Shown here in pieces: positions 12,091 to 22,905 of a stretch of DNA of 64,000 bases. Position 1 is the stretch's first letter. Every line of letters starts with the position of its first letter. This stretch comes from Dactylonectria macrodidyma (lineage: Eukaryota > Ascomycota > Sordariomycetes > Hypocreales > Nectriaceae), in assembly GCA_020744425.1 (NCBI GenBank), contig JAGMUV010000001.1:1054001-1118000 (forward strand), given 5' to 3'. Made by a program: the position numbers and the translations under genes. A model generated the notes under the pieces. That model was given only the letters and a program-made list of their open reading frames with translations, was not told the origin of the DNA and made no database searches.

Positions 12091-14361
12091 ATGGCTGGAC
12101 GTCTCCTCTTGCCAAAGGCTCCGAATGATGATACAACGTCACCGGCCCCTCCTCCCTTCAAGAGATATAAACGAGACAGGGTCGCAATTGCGTGCGAACG
12201 TAAACTCCCCTCGCCCCTCAAAGCGATAGTTCTTGAGGTTTTATGCTAATGCTCTCATCTCTCGCAACGCAGGATGTCGGGTTCGAAAGATCAAGGTAAG
12301 CGACATGACGATTCCCGCTCGTGCGACTGACGCCAAATTGACGCACTCAGTGTAATGGATCGAGGCCGACGTGCAAAACATGCAGGGCAGCGGACAGCGA
12401 GTGCCGATATGCCGATCCGGACGGCCGCGCAGGAGGAGTTATCACGGAACTTCAAACTGAGAATCACACCCTCCGCAAAATGCTGGACGAACTGCGCCAA
12501 AGAAGTCCACAAGTCCCAGTCGAGATGTTGCCCCAGATGCAACTCACCCAGAAGATGGACTGTTCGCCTGATAGCAGATATGTTGAGGCTGCAAACCTAC
12601 CGTCGGCATCGGCATCGGCACCTACAAACCCAGTCGCAAACATTCATGAACATCTGTTTCGCAAGAGCCAAGTACAAGATCCTAACCTCGACACGCAGTC
12701 AGCTACAACTAACAGAGCGCTCCCTATGGCCGAGCTTCCCATCTCTCGTTGGACTAGAGTCAGCATAGACGACGAAATGCTTACACACCTCTTCACCCTC
12801 TTCTGGACATGGGATAATACGGTCGCCAGGATCATCCATTGGGGATTATTTGTCGAAGATATGTGCGCCGAGACACCTCCACAGACAGATGCCCGAGAAC
12901 CGCCTCGCCATCAGTTCTGCTCTGAGTTCCTCATCAATGCTATGTTGGCAGCAGCAACGGTAAGCCACTCGTGCAGCCATGTTTAAGTATCCCTTTGCTT
13001 ATCTTCAGTAAAGATCTACGATGTTGAAGGCACATCTCCCCCGAACTGTACGACCCAAGGACGTGTCTTTGCCGACGAAGCACTCCGCCTCCTCGAAGTG
13101 AAGCAGCAATTCCCATCTCTCCCTTACTTGCAAGGGGTAGCCTTATTATGGGCGTATGAAGAAACCCTCGGCAACCCGACTACGGCGGCGGCTCTGCTAG
13201 TACAGCTGTTCGAATTACACGCCGCCTGTGGATTCTTCCAGTCCGACCCCAGACTGTACCAAGTTGAAGCGGTAAAGAAAGCAACCCGGATCCAGAAAGC
13301 CACAACACTCATTGCGTGGGGATTCTATGGCCTAGACGCGTGAGTTGAGGTGTCCATAGCCCGCTCTAGAATGCGCGGGTTCGTGCATACTAATTGATAC
13401 ATCGTGATGTAGCAAAATCAGTCTTAGCAGCGGTCACTCAATGCGAATCAGAAAGCCAATGTTCCCCAAACCATACCGGGGTGATGAGACGTCCAACACC
13501 GGGTTCGATTCCCTAAACGACCTCTGGTTCCCGTATCCAGTATCAATCCAGCCTCGCCTTTCGTATCATAAAGAGGCTATTGACGCAGAATGCGAATTTG
13601 CAGAGCTCGCGGAACAAGCTCTCCTCATCATCGAGGAAGGTCGCACCTCTCCTGTGCCAGATTACGTCAAAACCAAGAGCATATATAACTGGTTGATTAC
13701 ACGAAAGAGCGCTCTGCTAGGGAGGTTTAATGGTAACAGCAATTCGCTTCCTACGAAAGTATTTCTGCAGTGAGTCCAAGCCGAGCCTTTACATGGCTCC
13801 ATCCTCGATCCCCGCTCATCTTGTCGTTCTCCCGGAGATTATAGAACTACAACATTCTGACTATTGCCAAGGATATCCTTTGATATGCTTGCCATCAAGC
13901 TACTCGAGCCGTTTACACGGCTTTCCTTCTTAGAATTCGACGGCGGACAACCCTCACAGTCGCTGTCTTTCCTGCACAGCGACTCCGTAATCTCAGCACT
14001 CTGGAACTATCGCGCAGCATTTGGGATGCGCCACGAGTACTGCATGATACAGGCATGTCAGGTTGCGGCAATGGTCGTGCTACCGCACCTTTCAGGAGCG
14101 ACGACGCAAGCAGAAATGTTCCGAAGGTCGTGCGAACTGCTGCACGACGTGGGAAAACACCTGCCGTTGGCGAACCACGTCCTCTCGACGCTTAAAGCCA
14201 TCATCGCCCGCGAGGGCATCGAGATGCCCAGCGGAGTAAGCAGGTTCATAGCTATGGCTGGCAAAGCTGATCGCGTTCACATCAATAACGTGAGAATACT
14301 TGGGGTCGACAGACCCCTTAATGTGGCGTTTGATGGAGAGATTTTGAAGATGAACTTGTGA
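12091..14361 (+). CDS. Zn(II)2Cys6 transcription factor 2
   Basis: Six exons (12091-12199, 12273-12295, 12351-12959, 13014-13339, 13413-13769, 13872-14361) give 637 residues. The zinc cluster is C35, C38, C45, C52, C55, C62, with two introns inside it, one leaving a 23-nt exon. A short linker rich in Leu and Glu (ITELQTENHTLRKMLDELRQ) looks like the usual coiled-coil dimerisation element. The fungal-specific transcription factor domain follows from about residue 155 (SIDDEMLTHLFTLFWTW). At the third intron the first AG would put a TAA in frame, so the model uses the AG six bases further on. The last intron (102 nt) joins FLQ to ISFDMLAIKLLEPF. It is a nuclear regulator of unknown target, on the same strand as the amidohydrolase-like gene. 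Confidence 0.86.
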
Positions 14362-16091
14362 AGGATCTAAAGAGCTTTTAGGCATTCTCGACAGACTTGA
14401 CCCAGTCTGAGCAGACTTGACGAAGTGGATGTTGTAATGAGACGAATGAGACGCGTCAATGATATGAATAAAGGGTATCTTCGCTGATTCGGCCTCCGCC
14501 CTTTAAGGTGCCCTCTTCGCCTCCTGACGAGGCTCTCCACATCGCGACTCACGGCTATTCACTACAAACTGGTTCATGAAATTACTATCAGCAGGGTCAA
14601 AGCGAATTTACTCTCCACTTGTCAAGACCTAATTAGGCACGGTCAGGTCAAAAAATCTGAGTCTAGATGACCGACTCCGCCGTTGCAGGATGGCTGGCAG
14701 TTAACGGGACAACCTGCAAACCGCATTCCTAGGGTTGCAACCAAAGTAATTCGCGCTTTCCACTTAATTGTGACGAGTGTAGCATTTACTGGTCAAGGAG
14801 GAGCAGTTGGCTCGCATGCCAAGGAGCAGGGTCCATGCGAGAAGAGCCCATTGCCTCTACACAATACGAGAAAAAGAGTAAAGGAGTTTTAAAGATGAAA
14901 TAAGCTGGGTAAACTATCCATATTATCCCGTATAACACAAGTTGATATTACATCGGTTGCCTCGGCAAAGCTGAGGCTTTGACCTTGAGTTCGTTCCCCA
15001 AGCGACATACTGTATATTGGTTTCGGGGAGAAGGACCACTTCTCCTAAAGTACATCTACTCGCATCTAATTTCTAAAATAAAACTGAAGTAAAAAGAAAT
15101 AAATATGAAACTATGTCAATCTGAATTACTGAGTATGACATCCTGATTTATTTGTAAAGGCAGAGGAGAAATTAATGCTTTATAGTGAGTAGTGATTTTC
15201 TTCCCCTTTTGATTAGGTAGGTTCGTATGCTAGGCCGAGAGGAACAGGTGGGAGGTGTTGCATCATAGAATGGCCTTGGCTAATTATATCCTACCTGAAC
15301 TAATGCCAGGGGACAGAGATAGGGTCGCATTCGGGTCTGTATTTAAAGCTTTTTTTACAGGGAGGCATTGCAAGGCTTCACCCGGATCGATCTGAACCGG
15401 TTTCATCGGTTTCACGGAGCCTCGGAACCGCCACCGTCGCAGAATATGGGCGCGGCCGTGTGATCGCCTGCGTGAAACTCGCGCAGTAAAGGAAACTGAG
15501 CTTCACCGATCATTCTTGGGCCTTACATGCAGGCCAGTCTTGATACTGGATGCGAGTTCCGTTCATTTCGTAGGATTTGTCACGGGGTAGCACCGCCGCC
15601 GGGACGGTCGAATTAACAGAGCAAGTAGATTTCTATACAGACCTCATTTTGAGAGTCCCGCAAGGACAGAAATATTCTACCTATTGGTCTCCCGTTCCAA
15701 CGCAAACACCATGATATCCTCTGAGGATGCCAACCCGGCACACCTCCCCAGCCGCAGCATCTACCGCTGAGCGTAGCAATTAATACATAAATTTCAACAC
15801 AAGAATCCGACCGTGCCCACAACGTTCTGCATCGTGAACATCAGGCCCAACATAACCACATCCTCCCAGCTCCCACAACCACATCTCCGTGTTGCGAGAG
15901 TTCCTTGACGCCTCGAGGCCTCGTCGAACAGTGACAATTCCATTCCGGGAAGTGTGAATAGGAACGGCAAGGTCTCGAGTCGAAAAAGAAATTATATTGC
16001 CCAAAGAGGCGCTACTATCGTCGCGGGTGCTTCAGACCTCCGGGGTCGTTGGCACCGTTGAACGTAGTGGCGTATCGGTTCCTCCGTTGGC
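14362..16091. other. Intergenic region with A/T-rich core
   Basis: The core at about 14900-15250 is visibly A/T-rich. I see no gene-like frame on either strand. The last part is the 3' flank of the repeat protein on the minus strand. Confidence 0.45.
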
Positions 16092-17907
16092 TTAGTATCT
16101 ACGCACGCCCGCGGCCTCGACCCCGACCCCGGCCCCGACCCCGCCCGAAGCCGTCTGGTTCCGGTTAGCACCCTGGCTGTTTGAGAAGCTGGAGAACTGA
16201 CTGTTTCCGCCGCCAAAGCCACCGTTGTTTCCATTCTGGCCTTGGTTTCCACCTTGCGCGGCATCTCCCTGGTTGGCATCTTGGTTGGCATTATCGCCTT
16301 GCGCGGCATCTCCCTGATTGGCATCTTGGTTGGCATTGTCTCCCTGGTTGGCGTCTTGGTTGGCATTGTCTCCCTGATTGGCATCTTGGTTGGCATTATC
16401 GCCTTGCGCGGCATCTCCTTGATTGGCATCTTGGTTGGCATTATCGCCTTGCGCGGCATCTCCTTGATTGGCATCTTGGTTGGCATTATCGCCTTGCGCG
16501 GCATCTCCCTGATTGGCATCTTGGTTGGCATTGTCACCCTGGTTGGCATCTTGGTTGGCATTGTCTCCCTGGTTGGCGTCTTGGTTGGCATTGTCTCCCT
16601 GGTTGGCGTCTTGGTTGGCATTGTCACCCTGGTTGGCGTCTTGGTTGGCATTGTCTCCCTGGTTGGCATCTTGGTTGGCATTGTCTCCCTGGTTGGCATC
16701 TTGGTTGGCATTGTCTCCCTGGTTGGCATCTTGGTTGGCATTGTCTCCCTGGTTGGCGTCCTGGTTGGCATTGTCGCCTTGGTTGGCGTCCTGGTTGGCA
16801 TTGTCGCCTTGGTTGGCGTCCTGGTTTTGACCGTTGTTGTTGCCGCCATTGTTGTTGTTGCCACCACCAGCACCAACAGTAATTCTGATACAATCATCCT
16901 GAGCACCTCGCTGAGCGACGGGCATCAGCACAGGCTGGTGGTTGGAAGCCGATGACATGGAGCAGATGCGGTAGTTGCCGGCCGGCAGACCTCCGTCGAC
17001 AGTGGCAGTGAGAAGACCCTGGTTGTTGCCCGCGTCGTTGATACCCTTGAAGAAGGCAAATTGTGTGGGGTCCAACGCGGTGGTCGGGTTCAGAGAGTTT
17101 CCAGTGTCTTGGACAGTGACATGAGTGTGACCAATGATCTGGCCCTGGCCATTAAGATCCTGGGGAGCCGAGTAGTAGGTGGTTTGAGCGTTGGTGAAGG
17201 AACCAGCTGCCAGTCCAGACGTCTGGACGGAGATGTCGAAACTCGTGTTCTCCTGAACGTCATCACCGTTCTGTGGGCTGGTAAACACAGTTGAGACCAT
17301 GTTGTTGGTGGCAGGGATTTTTCCCATAGCTATTATGGTCAGCACGGAAGCAAAAACGAGAATGCAGGTTGCTTACGAATTCCGTTGCAGGATCCTCCCT
17401 GGACCTGCTCACCGTTGGTAAGAGTCTCGCCGGAACAAAAGTTGATGAAATTGTTATCGTCCCTGGTTATGAGTTAGTCATTACGTATAGATAGCTAGGG
17501 GCGGGTTATTCTTACGTCGCAGACGCCGACTGGCCATCTGCCGGCTCCTGGTTACCATCCTGCTGGGAGCCAGTTTGAACAGCTGCCGCGTCAAGAGTCG
17601 CATCGCCTCCATTGCCACCGTTGTTCTGGTCTTGGTTCTGGTCTTGGTTCTGGTCTTGGTTCTGATCCTGGTTCTGATCCTGGTTCTGATCTTGGTTCTG
17701 ATCTTGGTTCTGATCCTGATTCTGATCCTGACCGTTGTTCTGGTTCTGGCCGTTGTTCTGGCCTTGACCGTTGTTGCCGCCGCCGAAACCGCCGCCAAAT
17801 TGTCGTCGATGGAGAGCGCGAGAGAAAGGAGACCGCCTGTTGACAGCCGCAGCGTCTGACAGGGCTGCTATGCCCAGAATGGCAACGAGAACGCCCTTGA
17901 TCTGCAT
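16092..17907 (-). CDS. Secreted Asn/Gln/Asp-rich tandem-repeat protein
   Basis: Three exons (17907-17516, 17462-17377, 17329-16092) give 571 residues. A signal peptide (MQIKGVLVAILGIAALSDAAA) is followed by two dibasic sites (NRR, HRR) that fit Kex2 processing. Next come a Gly-rich stretch and a DQNQ repeat (about 17620-17740). A globular conserved domain of about 150 residues contains FINFCSGETLTNG, GHTHVTVQD, FAFFKGINDAGN and SASNHQPVLMPVAQRGAQDD. The C-terminal third is 17 copies of NQDANQGD-type units, ending in a short Gly/Phe/Ser tail. It is probably a cell-wall or extracellular protein. Similar conserved domains occur in secreted proteins of many ascomycetes, without a known function that I can state. 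The real start is 17907; an upstream in-frame ATG at 17997 would hide the signal peptide. Confidence 0.8.
16251..16830 (-). repeat. Coding minisatellite, 17 copies of a 30-nt unit (five 45-nt variants)
   Basis: The unit on the minus strand encodes NQDANQGDNA. I count 17 copies by reading the DNA in blocks. Five copies carry a 15-nt insertion adding AAQGD; all five lie in the seven copies nearest the C-terminus. Copies differ mostly at third positions (GGCATC/GGCGTC, TTGTCT/TTGTCA/TTATCG), and neighbouring copies are often identical, which points to recent expansion or gene conversion. Confidence 0.9.
17620..17745 (-). repeat. Short coding repeat DQNQ
   Basis: Runs of 12-nt units on the minus strand encode (DQNQ)n in the N-terminal part of the secreted repeat protein. 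This repeat is separate from the 30-nt array at the C-terminal end of the same gene. Confidence 0.8.
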
Positions 17908-20454
17908 GTTGACCGCGGGTATATAAAAGTCGTTGAAGTTGTTGAAGGGGAGAGTTGAGTGAAAGTTGATGAATAATAAAGGGTGGTTCCAGACCAAGTT
18001 GAAGTTAAGAAGACGATAGGGTGTACAAAGGAACGGTCACAGACACAGGGTCAACCAGGTCGTAGAAAGGAACGAATGTGAAAAGAAGAGACACCGCCAG
18101 CGTTGAGGAGAAGAGAAGGGAGTTGGGAATGGGAGGATGGAGGGCGTTTGAGAGGGTTTAAGACATGAGCAGAAGAGTGGTGAGCGGAGTTCAAGTTGCC
18201 GAGCGAGACGAATTATATGCGAGCGACTTGACTCGGTCAGGCACATCAGACGGATGCCAGCTCGGCGGGAACAGGGGCCGCATACAAGGTTGCATTTCGA
18301 GTGTGCAGGCGTGTCTCCACGAGGTTGCAAAACGCATACTGGCAAAGATGGCTGAGAGAAGGGGAGGGAAACCTGGCTGCGGCGCTTGGCGACAAGGGCG
18401 AGGCGGAGAGCGATCAAACTCGAAGAGCTACACCACGGCTGAAGATCGTGGGACAGAGGAGGCTGAAGCTGTCTGAAGAGGTAGCATGCGAGACAGAGCC
18501 GACACTTTGAGGCAGGCTTGGGGGGGGTGGGACAGGGATGTTTTGGGACGGGGGCCAGAAGCGAGTGAGGTCATGGCGATGGATAGCGGATTGAAGGCGA
18601 GTTAAGCGAATGTACGGCTGACACAGCAAAGGCCTTAACAGATGTCGCCTAAGACTCGCGGGTTGCCAGATGCAGAAGCAGGAAACCGACGCCCTGGTCC
18701 ATCACCATGCCGCGACAGTGCAGATGCGGCTCTAGACGTCGCAGTCTGCTCCTCGGGCCTGCCGCGACCCGGTGGTGACGCCTTTAGCCCCGGCGATGCA
18801 GCCAATGGCACGTCGCGCCAAGTTGACCAAGATGGCCCCTCGCGCACCAAGCCCGGCACTCTGCGTTTCGGCTTCGAGACGACGCCAGTAAGCGCGGTGT
18901 CTGAGCTCCGTCTCTTCGTCTCCGTGAGCGACAGCGAAAAGCGGGCAAGGGGTCGAATAGAGTCTGGATTGTGCGTCTCACGCCACTTTAAACCTTTGAT
19001 GAGGGTCCTTGCTGGAGTGCCCTGGGGCCGGCCGCATCCGATCGTCGATTCACTTCTGGGGTTGGTGTGGTGGTTGAGAGGCTGAGAGCAGAGGGTGCCT
19101 TTGATTGCCTTGAGTGCTAGGCCGTTATCTCAGGGTCCGTTTAGGCCCCGCCCACAGGTCCACGAGCAGGCCCCACATTGTGCATGACTCCCGCAGCAGA
19201 CCCCATCTTCTCCCCCCAATGCGACCTATTATACGTAGTATACACGGGAATTAAGATGGTTTTGCTGAAAGAACGTAGTCTTCCAACCCGGAAATAGAAA
19301 CATGACGACCACCCGGCTGCTCTCATGGCCGCTGGTTGGGCTTTCTAGGCTCTCCACCACGGATGGCTCCATGGCCAACTCTGCCGCCATCGTCTCTGGC
19401 AAGATGTGTGCATAGCACTTTCATCCACAGCTTCTAGTCTACAACATCAAGCCCGCGGCCATCTTGGCGTTTCCCAGGATCATCCCGAAGGCTGAATCGC
19501 CTTAGCCATGCCGAGCCAGCCGTCAGTGTCAAAGTAAATCATCCATCAAGTTGACGGCCCTGAAGCGCCAAGTTCATCCGCCCGATACCTAAAGCGCGCG
19601 TAGCCATGCCGAGCCTGCCGTCAATTTCAGAAAAGAATGTCACCAGCGTCAAGTTCGTCCGCCCTCAGTTAGGCTGAACTCCAGGCTCAAACACAGCCCA
19701 GTCTCCTTCAATCTGCATGGCTCGGCAACTTGGCGATCCCGTCGGCCGTAGTATCCGGATTTCAAATTACCCTCGACTCGAGCAGAACTCTCATATCCTC
19801 CTGCATTATGCACCAGGCCTTGGTAGCCGAGTGGTAGCATTACAGAGCCGGTGTCAAACGCCAGAAAATTCTGTGACACGGGGCCATGGCAGAGGGCGAT
19901 GTAACCCCTTGGCCTCGACTTCTGACCTGGATGACACATGCCCACTTTTCCAAACACCGCCGATCTAGTCGCTTATTCCTGTTCTGTTCCTGAGACGTGG
20001 GGTTTCCGAGTCCCGTGAGACTTTGGTTTCTCACCGCAAAGAACAATAGTTCCAACTTCGTTCCTGGGCCTGCGACAGTCCAAGGCTCAGGTTCGCCATC
20101 CGTGTCAGGTTCCGTATTTGTGAGAGGCATGTCATCTTTCATCCCATCTCATCCACTTTAACAAATTGTCGCAGCAACACGGTCGCATATTCTTTTGCGA
20201 GGCTGGTGCGGGCACCACCCTGGCACTGGCAGCCGTGGGTTGGAGCTGCTTGGCCAAACAGCACGCTGTTGATGTCATCACCACGTTGCTTTGGCAGCCC
20301 CTCTCGTTGATTGATACTAGGGCTGAGACGATGCGGGCCCGAATTCTGTTACTCGATACTGTTTGATTCTCCAAGTCAAATATGCCAAATCATTGTTGCT
20401 GGTCTCATGTCCAATAAACCCCCTCTTGGCGTTTGTAACCACTTCGGCTATCTC
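17908..20454. other. Intergenic region, no gene seen
   Basis: It holds the upstream region of the repeat-protein gene and the 3' flank of the nuclease gene. Several short frames lack coding character. A diverged direct repeat sits at about 19503-19670. A tRNA-like D-arm string near 19822-19840 does not extend to a full tRNA. Confidence 0.45.
19503..19670. repeat. Diverged direct repeat (two copies about 100 bp apart)
   Basis: TAGCCATGCCGAGCC followed by GCCGTCA occurs near 19504 and again near 19601. Both are followed at similar spacing by a CAAGTTCATCCGCCC or CAAGTTCGTCCGCCC element. This looks like an old tandem duplication of an approximately 70-90-bp non-coding unit. Confidence 0.6.
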
Positions 20455-21517
20455 TTACAGCTCCTCGGAAATCTTGTTCTCGGCTTGATAAGCGTCGACG
20501 ATACGGTCCAGCCAGGCAGCCATTCTATAACCCGCACGGGCGACCTGCTTCTCAATCACGGGTCCAGCCTTCTCAGCATACTCGCCTCCAAGCTCCTGGC
20601 CCTCTATGGCATGAGCACCTTCAGGCAAAACTACGGTTCTTATGTTAGCCTACAAAAACACCTTGTGAGTACCTAGTTCCGAGTTTGACCTACCATACTT
20701 GCACACAAGGGCGTTGGTCTCTCTTGACCAGGCGAGAGCAGAGTCGATAGGGTTATCCAGGTCCAAGTCCTTCAACCACGACTCCTTCTCCGCCACAAAC
20801 TTGCCTTCGCTAATGGCAAGAGCAAGCACGGTTGACCACTTCTCCGCGATATCCAACGGGGGGCCGTGTAGGCCACCGAGGAACTTCTCCATGATTGAAC
20901 TATCCCAGACATGGTGCAGGTTGAACCGCTGACCGTCGAAATGAACGAAAATGCGGTTGCCGCCGAGGGCCGTGTTCTCGTTGTGCAGCGGCTGGTGCAT
21001 GTCGCCAATGAAGTGGATGACGAACTTGGCAGCCTGCTCGCGCTGCCATGTCGGCAGCTCGGGGTCTAGCGACTGCTTGGTGTAGTTGGCGAGGGCGTTG
21101 ATGACGCAGCCGCCATCCTTGCAGTCGCGCTCATAGTCGACGCTGCAGTCGGTCGGGGGTGAGTCGTGAGCATCGATGAAATGGTAGTTCTTGGAGAAGC
21201 GGCCCCAGTCGGTATAGCGGATGGAGTCGGCCCAGGGCGCGGCGACGGCGAGGTAGTCGGGCGAGTCGCTGCCGAGCAGGTTTTGGAAGAAGGCCTCGGT
21301 CGTGTTCGAGACGAGGTGGCTCGCGAGGTATGCCGTTGTCATGTGGCCGAGACCTGCAGGACGACGGAGGTTAGTTAGCATCCAGCCCGCATGCATTCGG
21401 GACCGGCTCCCGCTCCAAGCAGCTCCGAAGTCGGGGATTTTACGTACTACCCCAGGCGGCGGCTCCGGGAAGCCCAATGGCGCCCATGGCCAGGGAGGTT
21501 GTGGAGAGAAGCTTCAT
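20455..21517 (-). CDS. Secreted S1/P1-type nuclease
   Basis: Three exons (21517-21448, 21353-20699, 20638-20455) give 302 residues. Residues 1-21 are a signal peptide, so the mature chain begins with Trp22, the conserved N-terminal zinc ligand of P1/S1 nucleases. The other trinuclear zinc ligands are visible: H27 (WGSLGH), the Asp in WADSIRY, the His in NYHFIDAH, H/D/H in HFIGDMHQPLHN, and H/D in HHVWDSS. The first donor was placed at GTACGT rather than the GTA three bases earlier, because that restores the W-X4-H spacing of the family. The second intron uses GTATGG and joins ALVCK to TVVLPEGAHA. The enzyme hydrolyses single-stranded DNA and RNA and is expected outside the cell. Length matches the family. 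Confidence 0.92.
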
Positions 21518-22905
21518 GGCCGAATGGAATTGGTGATGGAAAAGGTGGAATGCGATGAAATGGGATGTGTTGCTGCGAGTGGGAAAACGGGATCAGCAAG
21601 GTGCGGAGCCTGAAGCTGCTGGGGAGCTTATATATACCGAGACCTCTGCTTGCTCTATTGATTACCCCAGAGCCTGGAACCCAACCCAGAAACCAAGCGC
21701 CTGAGCCGATGCAGGCAAGGCTGCGAACGCGAGCGAGCCTAGATTCCAATAGCCTGGCGCTCAGCACATGGTTGGGGCTGTGACGGCCAATACTCGTTGC
21801 TAGGGAGGGCCCAAGACGAAGCCGCCTCGGCGTGCAGCAGCGAATCATTTGCCCCACGCAAAGCCCGTCTGCGGCTCTGACTGGCCTCTTTGTGTCTCGC
21901 AATCCCCGTTTCCTGCGTGAGTCGTCATCGCCGCCTGGGGGAGTCTGCGGCTGGCTGAGTAGCTGCATGGGGAAATGCGATAGTCCGGGAAGGGTATGAT
22001 AATGGGTTCAGCTGTACTCCGCATGACTGACGCTGGAAGTGCAGCGTGCCGAAGGGATCGACGTCAATAGTAAATGCAATGAAGCTCCACCCTAAAGTAT
22101 CCAGGGAAAAGATGAACCGAATGGAATCCCAATCCGCCGTTGAGGAAACCTAGGTACATGCTAACATTGGCATCTCCGTGGAACGCTCTTATCAATGCCT
22201 GCGCCAATGCAGCGGCGTTGTGATTGGGGCGTTGTAGGGTATCAGAGGACCTACATACCGTCGTATTTTGTGCTGAGGGTCGCAACCCAGCCACGAGTTA
22301 GTTGTGTAGGTTCACTGCTGCAGTGCATCCCGTGGCCACCAGGCGGGCATGGGATCAGGGTCCACAGGGTCCCTCAATAGGTAATGGGAAGCTGTGAACC
22401 CCCCAAAGCCCCCCAGTTTTAAGCTCACAAGATCGCCCTGTACGTCAGCGCGCGTCCCACCAGATAAGCGGCCGGCCAATACAGGCAGCTCAGTTGCAAA
22501 CCGCGACCACTGGGAAAACCCGCCTGAGCGCTTGAACGCCTACCCGATAGCCCACTGATAGCTGAGCGAGTAGGGGAGCCAGTGGATTGGCGTCGATAAA
22601 CCCTGTGAGAGAGGCAAACCAGCAAGGATCAAAGGGCCCACTGACGGAGGGGCCGTCGTTGATAAGGCGACTCAGACTCACCTTATCCGACCACGGGCCG
22701 CTCGAGGTGCGATCTGACTCTTCCTCCCTCCCTTCAACACCACCGCACTCGAACCTGGTTGCGTGAGCTTCTCTTCTGGTTTCCTTCTTCTCCTCCTCTT
22801 CTTTACCCTCTCCCACCTCTGTTGCTCCTACAGACTGGCCCTTGGTGTTATCTCTTCAGTCTCTACACTTGACCCGGTCTCGCGACACCAGCACCCCAAG
22901 TCACA
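21518..22905. other. Divergent intergenic region (nuclease / PQ-loop gene)
   Basis: It contains the nuclease promoter on the minus strand. On the plus strand a CT-rich tract at about 22720-22860, typical of fungal transcription start regions, lies ahead of the PQ-loop transporter. I see no coding region. Confidence 0.5.
21627..21638 (-). promoter_or_regulatory. TATA box of the nuclease gene
   Basis: GGTATATATAAG reads on the minus strand about 110 bases upstream of the nuclease start codon, a normal position for a fungal TATA element. Confidence 0.55.

Noticed and set aside
2590..14361. A trichothecene or siderophore biosynthetic cluster
   Set aside because: Only a transporter of the broad TRI12/siderophore family is present; no synthase, P450 or acyltransferase gene accompanies it.
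15992..16906. 304-codon minus-strand frame with MPTRETMPTK-type repeats
   Set aside because: Shifted-frame shadow of the same repeat array; it lacks the signal peptide, introns and conserved domain of the real gene.
16242..16955. 237-codon plus-strand frame across the repeat array
   Set aside because: It is the antisense of a well-supported secreted protein and exists only because the repeat unit is a multiple of three.
19820..19890. tRNA-like string (TAGCCGAGTGGTAGCATT) resembling a D-arm
   Set aside because: No T-loop of the GGTTCGAATCC type at the right distance and no matching acceptor stem could be found.
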